Below, in pieces: positions 1-6,342 of a DNA stretch of 34,599 bases. The notes under the pieces are model-generated. The model was not told the DNA's origin and did no database searches. It saw only the letters and a list, made by a program, of their open reading frames with translations. Each line of letters begins with the position of its first letter. Within the stretch, counting starts at the first letter, position 1. Source of the stretch: Paracoccus sp. PAMC 22219 (GTDB lineage Bacteria > Pseudomonadota > Alphaproteobacteria > Rhodobacterales > Rhodobacteraceae); NCBI RefSeq assembly GCF_000787695.1, contig NZ_BBPH01000124.1:1-34599 (forward strand). The letters are read 5' to 3'. The translations under genes were made by a program, and so were the position numbers.

Positions 1-277
1 AAGCCTCGCGCAGGCTTTGCGCGATGGCGGCGATGCGCGCCGGGTCCAGACGCAGCCGGTCCAGCATCGCGTCCGACAGCCCCTTTTCGCGGGCAAAGTC
101 CAGATCACGGGCGTTGGCGGCCAGTATGTCGGGGGTGCGGGTGGTGATGGCATCGGCCGCGGCCAGCAGGGCCGTGCGCTTTGGTCCGGCTGGCGTCTGC
201 GCCAGTACCACCGCCGCATCGCGGGCAGCGGCGCCCAGGGCGTCGATCAGTTGCCGGGCTTGGACCATGTCCGTCAT
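1..277 (-). CDS. proA: Gamma-glutamyl phosphate reductase, N-terminal part (cut by window edge)
   Basis: About 92 N-terminal residues are present; the rest lies beyond position 1. ProA reduces gamma-glutamyl phosphate to glutamate-5-semialdehyde with NADPH, the second step of proline synthesis in the cytoplasm. The visible part has the family's typical start: an Ala-rich helix, then LLAAADAI, then ILAANARDL followed by LSDAMLDRL. The ATG at 277 is preceded by GGAGG with 5 bases of spacing, which fixes the start. An ATG 4 bases further upstream is followed at once by a stop. The gene lies 68 bp downstream of two tRNA-Asp genes on the same strand and no clear promoter of its own is visible, so transcription could start upstream of the tRNAs. 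The catalytic cysteine region is outside the window. Confidence 0.9.
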   Translation of the reverse strand, partial: MTDMVQARQLIDALGAAARDAAVVLAQTPAGPKRTALLAAADAITTRTPDILAANARDLDFAREKGLSDAMLDRLRLDPARIAAIAQSLREA

Positions 278-345
278 CACATCCTCCGAAACGCAAAATC
301 GCCGCTGTCTTAGCGTGATCCTGTCGATAAGGGGAAGGGAAGAAA

Positions 346-422
346 TGGCGCGGTTGACGGGGCTCGAACCCGCGACCCCCGGCGTGACAGGCCGGTACTC
401 TAACCAACTGAGCTACAACCGC
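346..422 (-). tRNA. tRNA-Asp (GUC), second copy in transcription order
   Basis: On the minus strand the sequence folds as a 77-nt cloverleaf: acceptor GCGGTTG/CAACCGC, D arm GCTC/GAGT, anticodon stem CCGGC/GCCGG with loop CTGTCAC (anticodon GTC), and T arm GCGGG-TTCGAAC-CCCGT. Discriminator G and an encoded CCA follow. It is identical to the copy at 451-527, from which it is separated by 28 bp. Confidence 0.97.
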
Positions 423-450
423 GCATTTCCTTCGGGCGAATGATGAGTTG

Positions 451-527
451 TGGCGCGGTTGACGGGGCTCGAACCCGCGACCCCCGGCGTGACAGGCCGG
501 TACTCTAACCAACTGAGCTACAACCGC
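451..527 (-). tRNA. tRNA-Asp (GUC), first copy in transcription order
   Basis: This is a 77-nt cloverleaf identical to the neighbouring copy, with anticodon GTC and an encoded CCA. It is the promoter-proximal member of the pair. A 9-base sequence just 5' of the mature tRNA (529-537) is the exact reverse complement of the 9 bases just 3' of its CCA (442-450), so the precursor could extend the acceptor stem. Confidence 0.97.
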
Positions 528-568
528 CCAACTCATCCCCCGGACGATCGCCCGCCGGAGTAGGCCGG

Positions 569-597
569 GGTTTACGCAGACCGCCGCGTGGCGTCAA
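569..597 (-). promoter_or_regulatory. Sigma-70 type promoter for the tRNA-Asp pair
   Basis: On the minus strand TTGACG (592-597) and TAAACC (569-574) are separated by exactly 17 bp. The expected start point is about 35 nt before the first tRNA-Asp. The -35 element is strong; the -10 is poor by E. coli standards but acceptable for a GC-rich alphaproteobacterium. Predicted by eye only. Confidence 0.55.
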
Positions 598-659
598 GAG
601 CGCGATGCACGAATTTTGCCACATTCCGCCAAATTATTGAAATGTCAGCGCAAAGAACG

Positions 660-686
660 AAAAAAGGGACGCCCTACGGGCGCCCC
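660..686 (-). terminator. Intrinsic terminator after the PRC-barrel gene
   Basis: Read on the minus strand, GGGGCGCCC pairs with GGGCGTCCC (9 bp, one G-U pair) around a 3-base GTA loop and is followed directly by six T. It lies about 35 bp downstream of the stop codon at 722 and separates this gene from the tRNA-Asp promoter. Confidence 0.85.
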
Positions 687-721
687 TCTGAAACGTGAAA
701 CTGGTTAAGACCCTGACGGGA

Positions 722-1267
722 TCAGTCGCGGATGGTGTCCGTGTCGAATTCCGGCAGCGCTTCCAGTTCTTCCTGGCTGTAGTTGGTGGCCAGAACAGTG
801 TCGTCGCCGAACATCGCCATGTTCAGGACATCGCGATCCAGCAGGACGGTGTGCGTGCCCATACCCAGGAACCCGCCGATGTCGGCGATATAGCCCATGA
901 CCTGGCCTTCCGGCGACATCACGATGTCGGACACGGTGGCGATCTCGTTCCACTCGCCCGGAACGGCGTCGCCGGTCGCGTCGGTCCATTCGGTGGTCGA
1001 CGGCTGGTTGGTGGTATAGATCGCGCGGCCCTGCAGCCACGAAGCGGTCAGGCCGGGGTTCTCTGCGGACAGGGTCACTTCCATGTCGCTCATGTCGGCC
1101 GGTGCGGTCGCCATGCCGTCAGCGGGCATCGTCTCGGCGGGCATGGTTTCCGCGGGAACCGTCTCGGCCGGCATGGCTTCGGTGGCCGGGGGCGTCGTCG
1201 CGTCCTGTGCGAACACCGGAGCTGCAAATGCCAGTGCCGCAGCCGTCGTCATCATGAGGGTTTTCAT
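722..1267 (-). CDS. Secreted PRC-barrel domain protein (181 aa)
   Basis: The product is an exported protein of unknown exact role. Residues 1-20 form a signal peptide (MKTLMM, a hydrophobic Ala-rich core, then APVFA before Gln-Asp). A low-complexity linker follows with several PAETM/PAETV units. From about residue 65 there is a PRC-barrel-like domain with an IGGFLGMGTHTV core, matching the pattern of the second PRC-barrel protein at 8447-9184. ATG at 1267 is chosen because GGAG lies 8 bases upstream and the signal peptide starts there; upstream in-frame starts add only a basic leader. A GGAAC-N17-CGTT promoter lies upstream and a terminator downstream, so the gene is probably transcribed alone. 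PRC-barrel proteins of this secreted type are common in alphaproteobacterial stress regulons; a direct function cannot be read from the sequence. Confidence 0.85.
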   Translation of the reverse strand: MKTLMMTTAAALAFAAPVFAQDATTPPATEAMPAETVPAETMPAETMPADGMATAPADMSDMEVTLSAENPGLTASWLQGRAIYTTNQPSTTEWTDATGDAVPGEWNEIATVSDIVMSPEGQVMGYIADIGGFLGMGTHTVLLDRDVLNMAMFGDDTVLATNYSQEELEALPEFDTDTIRD

Positions 1268-1297
1268 TCTAGATCTCCGCATCAATTCTTTGTTTCA

Positions 1298-1314
1298 ATG
1301 ACGTCTTTCGTCAT
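1298..1314. repeat. Inverted repeat upstream of the PRC-barrel gene
   Basis: ATGACG and CGTCAT are separated by 5 bp. The repeat lies between the candidate EcfG promoter and the start codon, so it could be an operator or a 5'-leader hairpin. No regulator can be assigned. Confidence 0.3.
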
Positions 1315-1326
1315 CTTCACCGTATC

Positions 1327-1352
1327 AACGCAGGCTATTCGCCGACCGTTCC
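1327..1352 (-). promoter_or_regulatory. Candidate EcfG (general stress) promoter
   Basis: On the minus strand GGAAC (1348-1352) is followed by 17 bp and CGTT (1327-1330), an exact match to the GGAAC-N16/17-CGTT consensus of the alphaproteobacterial EcfG sigma factor. It is placed 60-85 bp upstream of the PRC-barrel start codon. No ecfG/phyR/nepR gene is in this window, so the presence of the regulator is not shown. Confidence 0.6.
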
Positions 1353-1378
1353 CTAAACATTTGTCTGATCCAGTAACG

Positions 1379-2475
1379 TCAGCGTGGGTGACTGATCCGC
1401 CCGCCGCAGACCGGCGCCGGAACCCCCGTGGTCATCGGACCCGATATCGGCAGCCCGCGCAGCACGCGGACGGCCAGCCAGCCAAAGGCCTGCGCCTCCA
1501 GCATGTCGCCGTCCAGACCGATCGCCTCGACCGGGGCGACGGGCATCGGCAACGCCTGTCTCAGCGCAGCCATGATAGCGTCGTTGTGCCGACCGCCGCC
1601 GCAAACCAGCAGCTGGGCGGGGGCTGCGGGCAGCCACGCCATGCCCGCCGCGACCGACCCCGCCAGCGCCGCCACCAGCGTCGCCGCCGCGTCGGCATCG
1701 GATAGCGGCGCGACGGCGCGGCTCAGACCCGCGAACTGGTCTCGGTCCAGTGACTTGGGCGCGGGGCGGCGGAACCACGGATCGTCCAGAAACGCCGCGA
1801 CGATCTGCGCATCGGGCGTGCCGCTGGCGGCCAGCGCGCCCCCCTCGTCCCGCGACTGGCGGCGACGCTGGCGCATCAGGTCGTTCAGCGGCGCATTCGC
1901 AGGCCCGGTGTCGAAGGCCACGCAGCGCCCGGAGCCTCGGGTGCGGGGGCCGTGGGGTCGACCCAGCTGATGTTGCCCACCCCGCCCAGGTTCAGGAAGG
2001 CCACGGGGGCTGGGGGCAGATGCCCCTGCCCCACGGCCCAGTTCGCACAGGCCCAGTGAAAGAACGGCACCAGCGGCGCGCCCTCGCCGCCCTGGCGGAC
2101 ATCCTCGGACCGGAAATCCCAGACCACGGGGCGGTCCGTGGCCCGTGCCAGCGCCGCGCCATCGCCCGCCTGATGCGTGCCGCGCCCGCGCGGGTCATGG
2201 GCTAGGGTCTGGCCGTGAAACCCGATCAGCTGCGCGTCCGGGAACTGTCGCGCCAGATCGGCATGCGCCGCGTGGACCAGTCCCGCCACCTCCGGCACCT
2301 GCGGCGCGTCGGGCCACAGGCCCAGCCCCGCATGCAGCACCGCCGATTCGTTGTCGCCAAAGGCGTGGAACGCACTGTCGCCGAACCCCGCGATCCGCAC
2401 GCCGTCCGTGTCGATCATCGCCGCGTCGACACCGTCCAAAGACGTGCCCGACATCATCCCCAAAGCCCGGATCAT
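1379..2475 (-). pseudogene. anmK: Anhydro-N-acetylmuramic acid kinase, single-base frameshift
   Basis: AnmK phosphorylates and hydrolyses 1,6-anhydro-MurNAc to MurNAc-6-phosphate in peptidoglycan recycling. The N-terminal frame starts [17 protein letters not shown] at 2475 (AAGGA upstream) and runs through [22 protein letters not shown] and [14 protein letters not shown]. It then loses frame near 1917-1932. The conserved continuation [21 protein letters not shown] and LLVCGGGRHND is in another frame ending at 1379. The two parts together equal about 365 residues, the normal family length, and exactly one base is missing. Adding one G to the GGG run read at 1928-1930 (minus strand) restores [10 protein letters not shown]. 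All sequence on both sides is well conserved, so this is either a very recent lesion or a sequencing error. The gene is divergent from tyrS, 57 bp away. Confidence 0.88.
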
Positions 2476-2532
2476 CGCTTTTCCTTCGCAGCCCCAGACT
2501 GTATATCGCGCGGACACAAAAGGATGAAGCCC

Positions 2533-3774
2533 ATGACCCACCAGCCCAAGTCCGACTTCCTGCGCATCATGTCCGAACGCGGCTATCTGGCCGACTGCAC
2601 GGATTACGCGGGTCTGGATCAGGCGCTGCTGGCGGGGCCGATCACGGCCTATATCGGCTATGACGCGACTGCGGCCAGCCTGCATGTCGGTCACCTGCTG
2701 AACATCATGATGCTGCGCTGGTTCCAGAAGACCGGGAACAAGCCTCTGACCCTGATGGGCGGCGGCACGACCAAGGTCGGCGACCCGTCGTTTCGCAGCG
2801 ACGAACGCCCGCTGCTGGACGACGCGGCGATCCAGGCCAACATCGACGGGATGGGGCGGGTCTTTGCCCGCTATCTGGATTACGGCCCCGACGGGGCGGT
2901 GATGCTGAACAATGCCGAATGGCTGGACGGTCTGAACTACCTGACCTTCCTGCGCGACATCGGTCGGCATTTCAGCGTCAACCGAATGCTGTCGTTCGAA
3001 TCCGTCAAGTCGCGGCTGGACCGGGAGCAGTCGTTGAGCTTCCTGGAGTTCAACTACATGATTCTGCAGGCCTATGACTTCCTGGAGCTGAACCGTCGCC
3101 ACGGCTGCGTGCTGCAGATGGGCGGATCGGACCAATGGGGCAACATCGTCAACGGCATCGACCTGACGCGGCGCGTGGATGACGCGCAGGTTTGGGGCCT
3201 GACGTCCCCGCTGCTGACGACCAGCGACGGGCGCAAGATGGGCAAGTCGGCGGGCGGGGCGACCTGGCTGTCGGCGGACATGCTGTCGCCCTACGAGTTC
3301 TGGCAGTTCTGGCGCAACACTACCGATGCCGATGTGGGCCGCTTCCTGAAGCTGTACACGGAACTGCCGGTCGATGAATGCAACCGCATGGGCGCGCTGC
3401 AGGGGTCCGAGATCAACGAGGCCAAGGTCCGCCTGGCCAACGAGGTCACGACCCTGCTGCACGGCGCCGACGCCGCCGCCAGCGCCGAGGCGACCGCGCG
3501 CACCGTCTTCCAGGACGGCGGCGCGGGCGGCGATCTGGAGGTCGCGCTGCTTCCCGCCGATCAGGCGCAGGGCGTGACCATCGCGCAGGCGCTGGTCCAA
3601 TCGGGGATCGTCGCCAGCGGCAAGGAGGTCAAGCGCCTGGTGGCCGAAGGCGGCCTGCGCGCCGACAACACCCCCGTGACCGACCCGCAGATGCCGCTGG
3701 ACCAGGCGGCGCTGGAACGTGGAATCAAGATCTCGGTCGGCAAGAAAAAGCACCGGATGCTGCGCATCGGCTGA
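2533..3774 (+). CDS. tyrS: Tyrosyl-tRNA synthetase
   Basis: The cytoplasmic enzyme charges tRNA-Tyr with tyrosine. The 413-residue product has the class I signatures: HVGH at 51-54 (HIGH motif) inside [15 protein letters not shown], and KMGKS at 235-239 (the KMSKS loop). Between them are the tyrosine-pocket segments [11 protein letters not shown] and [12 protein letters not shown]-terminal S4 RNA-binding domain occupies roughly 345-413 ([12 protein letters not shown]). Start choice: the ATG at 2524 touches its own AAAGG, whereas ATG at 2533 has AAGG at a suitable distance, so 2533 is preferred (difference of 3 residues). The stop is followed by a strong terminator. Length is usual for the bacterial TyrS family. 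Confidence 0.96.
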   Translation: MTHQPKSDFLRIMSERGYLADCTDYAGLDQALLAGPITAYIGYDATAASLHVGHLLNIMMLRWFQKTGNKPLTLMGGGTTKVGDPSFRSDERPLLDDAAIQANIDGMGRVFARYLDYGPDGAVMLNNAEWLDGLNYLTFLRDIGRHFSVNRMLSFESVKSRLDREQSLSFLEFNYMILQAYDFLELNRRHGCVLQMGGSDQWGNIVNGIDLTRRVDDAQVWGLTSPLLTTSDGRKMGKSAGGATWLSADMLSPYEFWQFWRNTTDADVGRFLKLYTELPVDECNRMGALQGSEINEAKVRLANEVTTLLHGADAAASAEATARTVFQDGGAGGDLEVALLPADQAQGVTIAQALVQSGIVASGKEVKRLVAEGGLRADNTPVTDPQMPLDQAALERGIKISVGKKKHRMLRIG

Positions 3775-3801
3775 CTTGCCGTGACCGCATGGCTGCCCTG
3801 C

Positions 3802-3838
3802 AAACCGCCTTGACCTTGCGTCAGGGCGGTTTCATTTT
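3802..3838 (+). terminator. Intrinsic terminator after tyrS
   Basis: AAACCGCC-T-TGAC pairs with GTCA-G-GGCGGTTT (13 bp, one G-U pair) around the loop CTTGC, followed by CATTTT. It lies 27 bp after the tyrS stop. Confidence 0.85.
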
Positions 3839-3852
3839 GACTGGTCAGTCAA
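3837..3852. promoter_or_regulatory. 16-bp palindrome, possible TetR-type operator
   Basis: TTGACTG and CAGTCAA are perfect inverted arms around GT. The site lies between the tyrS terminator and the small gene at 3897, about 45 bp before its start. Its first half also resembles a -35 hexamer. The size and dyad resemble operators of TetR-family repressors, but no regulator gene is nearby. Confidence 0.35.
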
Positions 3853-3896
3853 TATCTGAAGGTCACGGGAGGAAACGCCCTGATCGGAGAATGACA

Positions 3897-4049
3897 ATGT
3901 CGAACCAGACCCAGAAGCCGCTGAGCATCGCGGATCGCAAACGCAGCCAGCAGGCAGACGCCGCACTGGATCAGATGTACGGATACTACGCACGCGAGGA
4001 CGGCAACCGCCCCGTGGTTAGCGAACTGGATGCGCAAAAGGCCGCATGA
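3897..4049 (+). CDS. Small conserved-looking hypothetical protein (50 aa)
   Basis: I do not recognise a characterised family. The protein begins MSNQTQKPLS, continues IADRKRSQQADAALDQMYGYY, and ends in an acidic, Ala-rich tail. It is hydrophilic and probably helical, with no membrane segment, no signal peptide and no cysteine. The ATG at 3897 has GGAG 7 bases upstream; an ATG at 3891 is too close to that site. The gene is bounded by a terminator on each side (3802-3838 and 4074-4094) and has a 16-bp palindrome upstream. It is therefore a stand-alone transcription unit, which is the main reason to believe it is real. Possible roles are a small regulatory or stress-adaptor protein, but nothing in the sequence proves this. 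Confidence 0.7.
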   Translation: MSNQTQKPLSIADRKRSQQADAALDQMYGYYAREDGNRPVVSELDAQKAA

Positions 4050-4073
4050 CGCCTGACACATCGCCGAAATCGA

Positions 4074-4094
4074 GGGGCCCACGAGGCCCCTTTT
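4074..4094 (+). terminator. Intrinsic terminator after the 50-aa gene
   Basis: GGGGCC and GGCCCC enclose a 5-base loop (CACGA) and are followed by TTTT. It lies 24 bp after the stop. A second small dyad, TTTCCA-TG-TGGAAA, overlaps its T-run. Confidence 0.8.
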
Positions 4095-4310
4095 CCATGT
4101 GGAAAGGTAGCCAGCCGGTGGGATCGGCGTTTGCGGCAATCCAGATCCGGCCTAAGGAATCTTGCTATTTGATCGGTCGATACCGGTGGGACCTGCCCGG
4201 GCGACAGCCAATATCCTCACGAAAAGGGCAGTCAGTCGGCATGATACAGGTAATGTTCGCCTGCAGATCAGCGACCCGCACGGACCGACCGCGATTTATA
4301 AGCTGATCAG
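4095..4310. other. Intergenic stretch without a recognised gene
   Basis: About 216 bp lie between the terminator of the 50-aa gene and tRNA-Pro. No convincing reading frame or ribosome binding site was seen. GATCAGC (4266-4272) and GCTGATC (4302-4308) are 7-bp inverted arms 29 bp apart, which could fold in the trailer of the tRNA-Pro transcript. No T-run follows, so I do not call it a terminator. Confidence 0.4.
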
Positions 4311-4387
4311 TGGTCGGGGCGATAGGATTCGAACCTACGGCCTACGGTTCCCAAAACCGTCGCGCTACCAGGCTGCGCTACGCCCCG
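4311..4387 (-). tRNA. tRNA-Pro (UGG)
   Basis: This is a 77-nt cloverleaf on the minus strand: acceptor CGGGGCG/CGCCCCG, D arm GCGC/GCGC, anticodon stem ACGGT/ACCGT with loop TTTGGGA (anticodon TGG), T arm GTAGG-TTCGAAT-CCTAT, discriminator A and an encoded CCA. It lies 40 bp downstream of the DUF192 gene on the same strand. Confidence 0.96.
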
Positions 4388-4388
4388 A

Positions 4389-4412
4389 CACCCGCGCTTT
4401 AGCGCAAGGGTG
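4389..4412 (-). other. Hairpin between the DUF192 gene and tRNA-Pro
   Basis: On the minus strand CACCC-TT-GCGC and GCGC-GGGTG pair around TAAA, with a TT bulge. No T-run follows, so it is more likely an RNA-processing or 3'-end protecting hairpin than a terminator. It fills nearly all of the space between the DUF192 stop and the tRNA. Confidence 0.4.
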
Positions 4413-4427
4413 CGGCGGTGAAAAGCC

Positions 4428-4943
4428 CTAGCTGCAAGGCCAGGCGGCCGTTTCGGTATCAAGGGACGGATGTGCAAGCTGTTGGCCCGTGGCGAGGCCC
4501 AACCTTGCAGCCTCTCCTCCGGCGATTTCCAGGACCAGCAGACGATCCGGCTGAGGGTCGCCGACAGCGGCGCCGGGAATTGGCGTCTCGTCCAAGGGAC
4601 GGGCGTTGCTGTGGATGTGCCGGATCACGCCGCTTTCGTCCGCAAAGACCAGATCCAGCGGGATCAGCGTGTTTCGCATCCAGAAGCTGACGGGCTGTGG
4701 GTCGGGGTAGACGAACAGCATCCCCTGCCCCGCGGGCAGATCGCGGCGGAACATCAGTCCCTGCGCACGCGATTCGGGGGTGTCGGCAACCTCGATGGCA
4801 AAGGACAGCGCCGTTTCGGGGGACGTGCGGATCAGGGCGGTATCCATGCTGCATTGCGCATCCGCCGCAGTCACGACCGGCTGCGCCGCTGCCGGCGCGG
4901 CAAGTGCCATCAGCAGGGCGACGACAAGGCTATTCCGCGACAT
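4428..4943 (-). CDS. Exported DUF192 (UPF0127) family protein
   Basis: The 171-residue product starts with a signal peptide (MSRNSLVVALLMALAAPAAA, cut before Gln). The DUF192 domain runs from about residue 45 to the end: RAQGLMFRRDLP, GMLFVYPDPQPVSFWMRNT, IPLDLVFAD and HIHSNARPLDETPI are its typical blocks. DUF192 proteins are small beta-barrel proteins of unknown biochemical role, usually periplasmic. The start ATG at 4943 lies 14 nt inside the 3' end of the upstream cold-shock gene, so translation is probably coupled; upstream in-frame ATGs would lengthen the overlap and spoil the signal peptide. The cold-shock and DUF192 genes occur together in related genomes as I recall; this is not checkable here. 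Confidence 0.85.
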   Translation of the reverse strand: MSRNSLVVALLMALAAPAAAQPVVTAADAQCSMDTALIRTSPETALSFAIEVADTPESRAQGLMFRRDLPAGQGMLFVYPDPQPVSFWMRNTLIPLDLVFADESGVIRHIHSNARPLDETPIPGAAVGDPQPDRLLVLEIAGGEAARLGLATGQQLAHPSLDTETAAWPCS

Positions 4944-5499
4944 GGGGCAGCGATTCGATCTGGGGTTTTTCATCCGGGGTGGATTGGGCGGCATCCCAGG
5001 CCGCGATCTGGGCGGCCATCAGGCCACGCGGGCCTTCGACGATGCGCAGGCAAAGCGCCTCGCCGATGGCAAGGTCTGCAAAACCGGAATGGCGCAAGAC
5101 CTCGATATGAATGAAGACGTCCTCGGAATGTCCGAAGATGTTTGCGAACCCGAAACCCTTGGATTTATCGAACCATTTGACGCGCGCAGGCCGCAGCGGC
5201 AGGCTGTCGAGGTTCTCTATGATGTCGATGTCCAGATCGGCGATGGGTGCCTGGCCGTCCGTTTCCGGAGGCTCGACCGAGATCACCTCGGCGGCCTGCA
5301 CGCCGCGACTTGTGTGCTGCACCAGCACCTGAACACGCGATTGATCCGCGACCGAACTGCGCCCGAAATTGCGCAACACATTGCCATGCAACAGAATATC
5401 GCTGCCGCCATTTTCGTCTAGGATGAAGCCATAGCCCTTCGAGGGGTCGAACCACTTGACCAACCCTGTCACCAGCTTGAGGCTATCATCATCTGTCAT
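4930..5499 (-). CDS. Two-domain cold-shock protein (189 aa)
   Basis: This is a predicted single-stranded nucleic-acid binding protein. It has two cold-shock domains instead of the usual one. The first (about 10-74) has KWFDPSKGYGFI (RNP1) and a diverged RNP2, DILLH. The second (about 104-167) has KWFDKSKGFGFA and DVFIH. An acidic linker (ADLDIDIIENLDSL) joins them. Single CspA proteins are about 70 residues, so this is the longer alphaproteobacterial type. ATG at 5499 has GGAA 7 bases upstream. The gene overlaps the DUF192 start by 14 nt. The 5' flank (5500-5580) contains small dyads: CCCGACT/AGTCGGG at 5554-5579 and TACTG/CAGTA near 5530. The role as an RNA chaperone is inferred from the family. 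Confidence 0.88.
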   Translation of the reverse strand: MTDDDSLKLVTGLVKWFDPSKGYGFILDENGGSDILLHGNVLRNFGRSSVADQSRVQVLVQHTSRGVQAAEVISVEPPETDGQAPIADLDIDIIENLDSLPLRPARVKWFDKSKGFGFANIFGHSEDVFIHIEVLRHSGFADLAIGEALCLRIVEGPRGLMAAQIAAWDAAQSTPDEKPQIESLPHVAE

Positions 5500-5648
5500 C
5501 GCATTTCCGTGTTCACACTATCCAAATTGTACTGAGACAGTAATGACCCCCTGTCCCGACTACAATACGCCAGAGTCGGGGCAGCAAGACTATGCCAACC
5601 AACTTGATAAAAGTTTGTTCCCAAGCTGCGGCCCGATATCGCGGGCCG

Positions 5649-6263
5649 TCACGGAGACAGCCGTTCGACCGCCCATCCGGCATCCGCATCGCGGGTCCAA
5701 CGGAACCGGTCGTGCAGGCGGAACGCGCCGTCCGCCCAGAACTCCATCTGCGATGGGACGATGCGATAGCCGCCCCAGAACGGGGGGCGCGCGGGTCGCG
5801 GCCCGTGACGCAGCCCGGCCTTGGCGACGTCGGCGACCAAGGTCGAACGGGCGTCCAGCGGCTGCGATTGCCGCGAGGCCCAGGCCCCCAGCCTGCTCTG
5901 CAGCGCGCGGCTGTCGTAATAGGCGTCGGCCTGTGGCCCGTCCTCGCGCGTGACGGTGCCGCGGACGCGGATCTGGCGGTGCAGCGATTTCCAATGCATC
6001 ACGAACGCGGCCTTGCCCGAGGCCTCGATCTGGCGGCCCTTGGCGCTGTCATAATTGGTGAAGAAGACGAACGATCCGTCCATCCCCTGCCCGTCGATGT
6101 CCTTGAGCAGCACCATCCGAACGTCCGGCAGGCCGTCGGCATCGACGCTGGCCAGCGCGATGGCATTGGGGTCGTTGGGCTCGGACGCGCGCGCCTCGTC
6201 CAGCCAGGCGCGGGCGATGTCGAACGGGTCGTCGCCCGCGAAGATTCCGGTCCGATCACTCAT
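5649..6263 (-). CDS. pdxH: Pyridoxamine/pyridoxine 5'-phosphate oxidase
   Basis: This FMN enzyme oxidises PNP or PMP to pyridoxal 5'-phosphate in the cytoplasm. The 204-residue product has the family's order of motifs: [22 protein letters not shown] (FMN-binding strand), [34 protein letters not shown], and the C-terminal substrate-binding [17 protein letters not shown] and HDRFRWTR, ending LSP. Length is close to the usual 210-220. The gene is divergent from fabI, with 79 bp between the starts. A GC-rich dyad (CGGCCCG/CGGGCCG, 5629-5648) lies directly after the stop but lacks a T-run. Confidence 0.96.
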   Translation of the reverse strand: MSDRTGIFAGDDPFDIARAWLDEARASEPNDPNAIALASVDADGLPDVRMVLLKDIDGQGMDGSFVFFTNYDSAKGRQIEASGKAAFVMHWKSLHRQIRVRGTVTREDGPQADAYYDSRALQSRLGAWASRQSQPLDARSTLVADVAKAGLRHGPRPARPPFWGGYRIVPSQMEFWADGAFRLHDRFRWTRDADAGWAVERLSP

Positions 6264-6289
6264 CGCGCATTCCTTGTGCTTGCTGCGAC

Positions 6290-6303
6290 AGGGCAGTTGC
6301 CCT
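6290..6303. promoter_or_regulatory. 14-bp palindrome between pdxH and fabI
   Basis: AGGGCA and TGCCCT are perfect inverted arms around GT, midway between two divergent start codons. Just downstream is a direct repeat of GTTGAAA (two copies). This could be an operator for either gene; no regulator is known to me for this sequence. Confidence 0.3.
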
Positions 6304-6342
6304 AATCACCGTTGAAACGGTTGAAAGCGTGAGGGACAGGAC

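Noticed and set aside
3378-3896. Arg/Gly-rich open frame joining the tyrS 3' end to the 50-aa gene
   Set aside because: Most of it is an out-of-frame reading of tyrS and of the terminator; only the part from 3897 has a ribosome binding site.
4095-4310. Short frames in the gap before tRNA-Pro
   Set aside because: They lack ribosome binding sites and recognisable protein character and overlap the tRNA or its trailer.
5629-5648. Hairpin directly after pdxH as a terminator
   Set aside because: Good 7-bp stem but no T-run follows on the minus strand.
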